Of a stretch of 21,076 nt of DNA, positions 17,119-21,076 are shown one piece after another (the first letter of the stretch is position 1; every line of letters starts with the position of its first letter). The translations under genes were made by a program, and so were the position numbers. The notes under the pieces were generated by a model that ran no database searches, was not told the origin of the DNA, and saw nothing but the letters and a program-made list of their open reading frames with translations. This stretch comes from Roseivirga sp. UBA6061 (GTDB taxonomy: Bacteria; Bacteroidota; Bacteroidia; Cytophagales; Cyclobacteriaceae), in assembly GCA_002427745.1 (NCBI GenBank), contig DIYF01000123.1:208-21283 (forward strand). The letters run 5' to 3'.

Positions 17119-18534
17119 TTATTTGATCTTTTCCGGATAGAATTCCTCACCATTCTGGATATAAGTGGTTTTCAGTATCCTACCCTTTTTATCCAGTTCA
17201 AACTCAATTTGTGAGTTTTGTCCAAGGTAGAAGAATTTGTTCTCAGCCGAGGGGTACAGATTGACGGGGTCTTGTCCTCTGAAATAGGTAAACAAACGGT
17301 TACCTCTTCTGGTAATGGTCATTATCTGATCCTTACCAAAATCATACTTTCCTGTATATCGTTTCAAGGTAGCCTTGTCCAGGTCGATTTCACTGGGGAT
17401 ATCAAATCCCAGCAAAATGGCCTCAATGGTAGTTTTAGCATCATTGAACCAGTTGTTACCGCTACCGGTGAGCATGATCAGCCCCAGATTTTGCTCAGGA
17501 TAAAACTCATAGTGACTTCCGAAACCGTCTACATCTCCCCCATGTCCCAACTGGACTATTGTGGTGTCAAAGGAATTTCGGCTTTTGAAAAAACCATAAC
17601 CGTAGTCCATTCTGGAGTTTAAGGGCTTAGTGTTTTCCACCAAAACATAGGGTGAAGCTTGTCCGGTGGCGATATAGTCATCATATGCCTTCATTTCCCG
17701 GATTATCAGCTTAGAGAGATCTTCTACATTGGAAAGAATACCTCCTGCCGGGATATTCATGCCCATTTCCCAGGCCTGCGTTTCACGGGTTCTGTCTCCC
17801 CCCACCATATAGGGAGTAGCCAGCTGACCCCGCACTGATTCCAGATCTGAGGTGGTGAAGGTCATATCATTAGGGGCCAGTACATATTGCTTTAAAAGAG
17901 CCTCATAGCTTTTTCCGGATACTTTCTCAGCGATATAGCCTAACAGACCAAAGCCCATATTGGAATAACCAAACTTACCAATGCGATCAGAGCTGAGTTT
18001 CATGCTATTGAGATCGTTCATAAAGCCTTCTTTCGTATATCCCCCCAGCATGGGCTTACCAAAAGGGGTTGGTGGTACGGAAGGACCATTGTTGGCTATA
18101 CCGGAGCGATGTTGCAATACGTCAATCAATGTTACCTTTTCAAACTCCTGCAGTGCTTCAGGAGTCAGCTCATCTTTCATGTAACTTGTTACACTTGCCC
18201 TCAGGTCGATCAGACCATATGAGGCCATATGAGTGAGGATTAGCCCCGTGAAAGACTTGCTCAATGAGGCAATCTGGAAACCGGTCTTTTCATCAACCGG
18301 TATTCCACTGCCTCTCTTCATTTCACCCTTACTGACCACATGGGCGAGTTTTCCATTCTGCACGATACCCACTACCAGAGATGGTATATTGTTGTTTTGA
18401 ACATAACGCTCAAGAGCCTTGTCGATTCGATCCATATCTATCTCCTGCCCCATTGACAGAGAGAGGGAGAGCGCAAAAAGTGTTATCATCAGAATTATCC
18501 GAGCCATGGTATTTTGGGTTTTAAAGCTTTTCAT
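17119..18534 (-). CDS. Secreted class-C beta-lactamase-fold serine hydrolase with C-terminal lipocalin-like domain
   Basis: A 471-residue exported serine hydrolase. The catalytic elements are S90-L-S-K93 in QIASLSKSF, Y190-S-N192, and H331-G-G in QLGHGGDVDGFG. The hydrolase domain covers about 30-375. The remaining residues, from about 385 (LKRYTGKYDF), form the beta-rich C-terminal domain common in this group (DUF3471/lipocalin-like). The N-terminal signal runs to about residue 29. An in-frame ATG at 18507 (residue 10, MARIILMITLFAL) gives a more usual signal peptide and may be the real start. There is no lipobox. Family members include peptidases and esterases, so resistance should not be assumed. 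It is divergent from the LytS/LytTR pair, which makes it a possible target of that system, by position only. Confidence 0.9.
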   Translation of the reverse strand: MKSFKTQNTMARIILMITLFALSLSLSMGQEIDMDRIDKALERYVQNNNIPSLVVGIVQNGKLAHVVSKGEMKRGSGIPVDEKTGFQIASLSKSFTGLILTHMASYGLIDLRASVTSYMKDELTPEALQEFEKVTLIDVLQHRSGIANNGPSVPPTPFGKPMLGGYTKEGFMNDLNSMKLSSDRIGKFGYSNMGFGLLGYIAEKVSGKSYEALLKQYVLAPNDMTFTTSDLESVRGQLATPYMVGGDRTRETQAWEMGMNIPAGGILSNVEDLSKLIIREMKAYDDYIATGQASPYVLVENTKPLNSRMDYGYGFFKSRNSFDTTIVQLGHGGDVDGFGSHYEFYPEQNLGLIMLTGSGNNWFNDAKTTIEAILLGFDIPSEIDLDKATLKRYTGKYDFGKDQIMTITRRGNRLFTYFRGQDPVNLYPSAENKFFYLGQNSQIEFELDKKGRILKTTYIQNGEEFYPEKIK

Positions 18535-18549
18535 ATCACTAACCTACAG

Positions 18550-18566
18550 AAGTGTAGCGCACACTT
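18550..18566. repeat. Inverted repeat upstream of the serine hydrolase
   Basis: AAGTGT-AGCGC-ACACTT, a perfect 6-bp dyad with a 5-nt spacer. It lies 16-32 nt upstream of the minus-strand start at 18534, so it is either an operator near the transcription start or a leader hairpin. A dyad this short could arise by chance in a region of this size. Confidence 0.3.
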
Positions 18567-18596
18567 TTTAATAAGTAGACAGCCCCGGCTTTCTCC

Positions 18597-18611
18597 ATGA
18601 CTGAGAGTCAT
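18597..18611. repeat. Inverted repeat in the divergent promoter region
   Basis: ATGACT-GAG-AGTCAT, a perfect 6-bp dyad with a 3-nt spacer, in the middle of the region between the serine hydrolase and the sensor kinase. Suitable for a dimeric regulator. No direct evidence. Its first three bases are also the start codon of the possible small ORF at 18597. Confidence 0.3.
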
Positions 18612-18725
18612 TTTCTAAGGAGCAAACGATTCGGACATGTGCTGCAGCCAATTGGGCATGAGCAAACGGGGATCGGTCGACAGCCGACTTTGATCACAGA
18701 ATTTGTCCCTATTTTAGAACAGTGA
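18597..18725 (+). CDS. Possible 42-residue upstream ORF coupled to the sensor kinase start
   Basis: ATG at 18597 opens a 42-codon frame that ends in TGA at 18723-18725, overlapping the GTG start of the sensor kinase in a GTGA junction. The product (starts MTESHFLRSKRFG, ends FVPILEQ) has no recognisable domain, signal or membrane segment. The same 4-nt overlap form is used at several real junctions in this window. A coupled upstream frame would also explain how a GTG start with no ribosome-binding site is used. The case against it is its short length, the repeats within it, and a possible promoter inside it. Low confidence. Confidence 0.25.
   Translation: MTESHFLRSKRFGHVLQPIGHEQTGIGRQPTLITEFVPILEQ
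18620..18668. repeat. Direct repeat GAGCAAACG, copies 40 bp apart, possible regulator site
   Basis: GAGCAAACG at 18620-18628 and at 18660-18668, exactly 40 bp apart, close to four helical turns. The second copy lies 20 bp upstream of a possible -33 element for the sensor kinase. LytTR-type regulators bind direct repeats, so autoregulation is conceivable. The repeat does not clearly match a published LytTR consensus. Confidence 0.35.
18689..18717 (+). promoter_or_regulatory. Possible promoter of the LytS/LytTR operon
   Basis: TTTG (18689-18692), a 17-nt spacer, then TATTTTAG (18710-18717), one mismatch from TAnnTTTG. It ends only 4 nt before the GTG start, so the transcript would be leaderless or nearly so. 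If the small ORF at 18597 is real, the true promoter must lie further upstream. Confidence 0.3.
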
Positions 18726-19810
18726 ATACAACTCAAAACGCCTCCTGGATTGATCGCTTTCTGGCCAACCGCATTCTGACCCATACAGTCTTCTGGATTG
18801 CTATGCTATTGCTCTATTCACGTCTGCTTTTTCATTCCAGCGGATCGTTCTGGTACGGTTTACTCAATAATGTTGTCCTGTTTCCATCTATTATGGGGGC
18901 TTCTTACTTCCTTACCTATTACCAGATTCCTCGCTATATCTATCACAAAAAGTACTGGCAGTTCGCGCTTTCTTTTCTGGTGAGCATTTATGTTTTCACA
19001 GTTTCTGCCAGGCTGCTTACTGTTTATGTTGCCGAGCCTCTTCTGGGCATAGACCGACCTTTTCCGGGCATGTGGGCTATCATTATGGTGTCCATCGACA
19101 GGTTAATACAGAATTACTTCTTCACCATTGCCCTGGGGGCCTCACTTATGGCCATTGTGAAAATTCTCAAGCAACACCTGGAAGAGCGCCAAAAAGCTGA
19201 AAGACTGGAGAAGGAGAAGCATAAAGCGGAACTCAATTTTCTCAAGGCCCAGATTCACCCGCATTTCCTGTTTAACACGCTGAACAACCTGTATACACTC
19301 ACCCTTCAGAAATCAGATCAGGCCCCTACCACGGTAATCAAACTGTCTGAAATGCTGGACTATATGCTTTACCAGTGCAATGACAAACAGGTACCCATTC
19401 ACAAAGAGATCAAACTGCTGAATAACTATATCGATCTGGAAAAGCTCCGGTATGGGGATCGTCTTGAATTCAGCTTTAGTCAGGACATAGATAACCCTGA
19501 AACACCTGTATCTCCACTGATCCTGCTGTCCATTGTCGAAAATGCCTTTAAGCACGGGGCCAGCGGATCGGTGAGAAAACCGAAAATTGAGATTGACATA
19601 TCTGTAAAGGAAAGTCAGCTTAAGGCGCATGTATATAATACCAAACCACTCAAAGCGCAGGCCGACCCTGCCCGCTATAAGGAGGGCATCGGTGTTTCCA
19701 ACATCAAACGGCAGCTCGAGCTCATATATCCCGGGGCTTATACTTTGGAGATCACCGAAAAAGAGGGATATTATTCTGTGGATCTTGAAATTCAACTAAC
19801 CACCCTATGA
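18722..19810 (+). CDS. LytS/YehU-type sensor histidine kinase
   Basis: A 362-residue membrane sensor kinase of the His_kinase/LytS family. The N-terminal half has four membrane segments (about 19-37, 46-67, 79-100, 118-148) with short loops and no separate sensor domain. A charged coiled-coil linker (about 148-175) leads to the phosphoacceptor motif QIHPHFLFNTLNNL with His181. The ATPase domain shows the N-box VENAFKHG (Asn274) and a glycine motif EGIGVSNIKRQL near 321. The start is GTG at 18722: the frame upstream has a stop near 18657 and no ATG in between, and the first in-frame ATG (residue 27) would cut into the first membrane segment. The stop shares ATGA with the LytTR regulator gene, its cognate partner. 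The signal is unknown. Confidence 0.92.
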   Translation: MNTTQNASWIDRFLANRILTHTVFWIAMLLLYSRLLFHSSGSFWYGLLNNVVLFPSIMGASYFLTYYQIPRYIYHKKYWQFALSFLVSIYVFTVSARLLTVYVAEPLLGIDRPFPGMWAIIMVSIDRLIQNYFFTIALGASLMAIVKILKQHLEERQKAERLEKEKHKAELNFLKAQIHPHFLFNTLNNLYTLTLQKSDQAPTTVIKLSEMLDYMLYQCNDKQVPIHKEIKLLNNYIDLEKLRYGDRLEFSFSQDIDNPETPVSPLILLSIVENAFKHGASGSVRKPKIEIDISVKESQLKAHVYNTKPLKAQADPARYKEGIGVSNIKRQLELIYPGAYTLEITEKEGYYSVDLEIQLTTL

Positions 19811-20517
19811 AGACAAGGTGCTTGATCGTAGACGATGAGCCACTGGCTATACAGCTCCTCAAGGCGCATGTGGAGCAGGTTTCTCTGCTGGAACTGACCG
19901 ATACCTGCGACAATGCTCTCGATGCCTTTGAGGTGCTTAAAAGCAAGCCGGTCGATCTGCTGTTTCTGGATATACAGATGCCGATGCTGACAGGGGTTGA
20001 GTTTTTAAAGTCCCTACCCAATCCTCCCAGGGTAATCTTTACTACCGCCTATCGTGACTATGCCATGGAGGGCTATGAGCTTAATATTGTAGACTACCTG
20101 CTCAAGCCTATTACCTTTGAGCGGTTCTTTAAAGCCATCAATAAATACCTGGAGCTGACCCGAAGTACGGTCCCCTTACCCCAACCTTCTGAACTTGCCG
20201 TACCCAAACAGGACGAACCTCATATTTACATCAATGTCAATAAAAAGCACCATAGGGTACTGTTTAAGGATATTTTATACATCGAAAGCCTGAAAGACTA
20301 CCTGAAGTTACATCTCACAGAGGGATCCTTGGTCACTAAAGAAAAGATCAGTGAATTTATGGAGAAGCTACCGGATGGCTTTCTGCGAATCCACAGATCA
20401 TATATTGTCAACCAAAGGCATATTACCGCCTTTACCGCCACGGATATTGAGATAGGCCGCATGGAAATTCCTATTGGCGGAAATTACAAGATGGAGGTAA
20501 TGGACAGGTTGAAATGA
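19807..20517 (+). CDS. LytTR-family response regulator
   Basis: A 236-residue two-domain regulator. The receiver domain (about 3-120) has the acidic pair Asp9-Asp10 (VDDEP), the phosphoacceptor Asp55 (FLDIQMP), Thr80 (FTTAY) and Lys100 (LLKPI). A proline-rich linker (about 122-135) joins it to a LytTR DNA-binding domain (about 137-236) with ILYIESLKDYLKL near 158 and FLRIHRSYIVNQRHI near 192. LytTR domains bind direct repeats in promoters. It overlaps the kinase gene by ATGA and is almost certainly its cognate regulator. Targets cannot be read. The divergent serine hydrolase and its own promoter (direct repeat at 18620-18668) are the nearest candidates. No clear terminator follows. Confidence 0.93.
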   Translation: MKTRCLIVDDEPLAIQLLKAHVEQVSLLELTDTCDNALDAFEVLKSKPVDLLFLDIQMPMLTGVEFLKSLPNPPRVIFTTAYRDYAMEGYELNIVDYLLKPITFERFFKAINKYLELTRSTVPLPQPSELAVPKQDEPHIYINVNKKHHRVLFKDILYIESLKDYLKLHLTEGSLVTKEKISEFMEKLPDGFLRIHRSYIVNQRHITAFTATDIEIGRMEIPIGGNYKMEVMDRLK

Positions 20518-20764
20518 GCTTCATGGCAGTATCCGGCCGTAAGCACAGCATAGACTCTCTGGTCACACATTACACTTATCTGCTTCCTTAAAATATAGAC
20601 AGATTTAATGAATCTATTCGCCCCAGTTTCTGTTAGGACAGTGACTTCGGGATTCATATCCATAAGTCAGGTCAAGCATAGCATAGGAGATGATTTAATA
20701 TGATAGTAGACAAGCCTACTGTGGATAGTGCTCCTGTGACTCTGCACTCAAACAACATACATTT
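20518..20764. other. Intergenic region with two small hairpins
   Basis: No convincing gene in these 247 bases. Two dyads are visible: GACTT/AAGTC enclosing GGAT/ATCC (20643-20668, with a 2x2 internal loop), and AGTAG/CTACT (20705-20720, 6-nt loop). Neither is followed by a T-run, so they do not look like terminators. They could form a leader structure before the phosphatase-like gene. No clear -33/-7 promoter was found. Confidence 0.4.
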
Positions 20765-21076
20765 ATGAAAGCAGAAATGAGAAAATATTGGTTTATAGCA
20801 GTGGTTTGTTTTGTGGGCTTAGGTAGCCTGCATGCACAAGAGCAGGACTTTCAAAAAATTGAGTCTAAATATTTTAAGAACCTCTATAAGGTGAGTGACT
20901 CTCTCTACCGCTCTGAACAACCCAATAAGAGAGGATTCAGAGAGTTGGAAAAGGCTGGCGTTAAGACTGTCATCAACTTCAGAAGAGATGTAGATGATGC
21001 CCGCAAAGTAAAGAAAACAGGTTTACTCACAGAACGGATTCCTTTAAAGGCATCTGAGATGACCGAATCGCATATT
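20765..21076 (+). CDS. Secreted dual-specificity-phosphatase-like protein (3'-truncated by window edge)
   Basis: Open frame from ATG 20765 through the last base, 104 codons visible. The N-terminus is a signal peptide (MRKYWFIAVVCFVGLGSLHA, cleavage near HAQ). The in-frame ATG at 20777 gives a tidier signal and may be the true start. The mature part has the pattern seen at the start of bacterial tyrosine or dual-specificity phosphatase domains: NLYKVSDSLYRSEQPNKRGF, then LEKAGVKTVINFRRDVDD, the strand that precedes the catalytic half. The CxxxxxR active-site loop would lie beyond the window, so activity cannot be confirmed. It starts 247 nt after the LytTR gene, so it is probably a separate unit. 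Confidence 0.75.
   Translation, partial: MKAEMRKYWFIAVVCFVGLGSLHAQEQDFQKIESKYFKNLYKVSDSLYRSEQPNKRGFRELEKAGVKTVINFRRDVDDARKVKKTGLLTERIPLKASEMTESHI

Noticed and set aside
10377..18534. Antibiotic resistance implied by two beta-lactamase-fold proteins
   Set aside because: Both carry SxxK and YxN, but have HxG-type third motifs and the context of general exported serine hydrolases. This family mostly contains peptidases and esterases.
20523..20591. 22-codon open frame after the LytTR gene
   Set aside because: Very short, with no ribosome-binding site, domain or overlap with a neighbour. Nothing distinguishes it from chance.
1..21076. Mobile element, CRISPR array, tRNA or rRNA gene
   Set aside because: No transposase or integrase gene, no regularly spaced repeats and no recognisable RNA gene were found on either strand. 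Base and codon usage look uniform by eye.

Overview
The window reads as a Bacteroidota chromosome segment, most likely Cytophagales-like. The evidence is the gene content: large ABC permeases with an N-terminal permease prefix domain, a FISUMP-domain secreted protein, VPS10/BNR propeller proteins, LytS/LytTR two-component genes, the almost complete lack of Shine-Dalgarno sequences, and TTTG/TAnnTTTG-like promoter elements. There are no rRNA, tRNA, CRISPR or transposase genes. Both ends cut a gene. The longest gene-free stretch is about 250 bases.

Layout. (1) 1-8477, plus strand: three very large paralogous FtsX/MacB-type permeases, the first missing its N-terminus, with a small secreted FISUMP-domain protein between the second and third. 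Every junction is an 8-nt or 4-nt stop/start overlap, so this is one translationally coupled unit. It ends in a strong intrinsic terminator at 8495-8533. No ATP-binding subunit is present. (2) 8599-11462, plus strand: a three-gene operon of secreted or lipid-anchored proteins: a LamG-like lipoprotein, an alpha/beta hydrolase with a visible Ser-Asp-His triad, and a class-C beta-lactamase-fold lipoprotein. (3) 11579-14863, plus strand: a 1094-residue secreted VPS10/BNR multi-propeller protein, with a hairpin terminator behind it. (4) 16413-14980, minus strand, convergent with (3): a MoaD/ThiS-type ubiquitin-fold protein ending in Gly-Gly, followed by an unsignalled, presumably cytoplasmic, BNR propeller protein. 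This pair is the most unusual functional unit in the window. (5) 18534-16513, minus strand: a secreted SnoaL/NTF2-like protein and, upstream of it, a secreted serine hydrolase with a C-terminal lipocalin-like domain. (6) 18722-20517, plus strand: a LytS-type sensor kinase and LytTR response regulator with an ATGA overlap, divergent from the serine hydrolase across a 187-bp region that holds several repeats and a possible 42-codon upstream ORF. (7) 20765 to the end: the N-terminus of a secreted dual-specificity-phosphatase-like protein, cut by the window edge.

Most products are predicted to be in the envelope or exported. The two-component system may sense an envelope condition and could regulate the divergent hydrolase, but this is inferred from position only. 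The three permeases probably use an ATPase encoded elsewhere. The MoaD-like/propeller pair has no cofactor-biosynthesis neighbours here, so its role is open.
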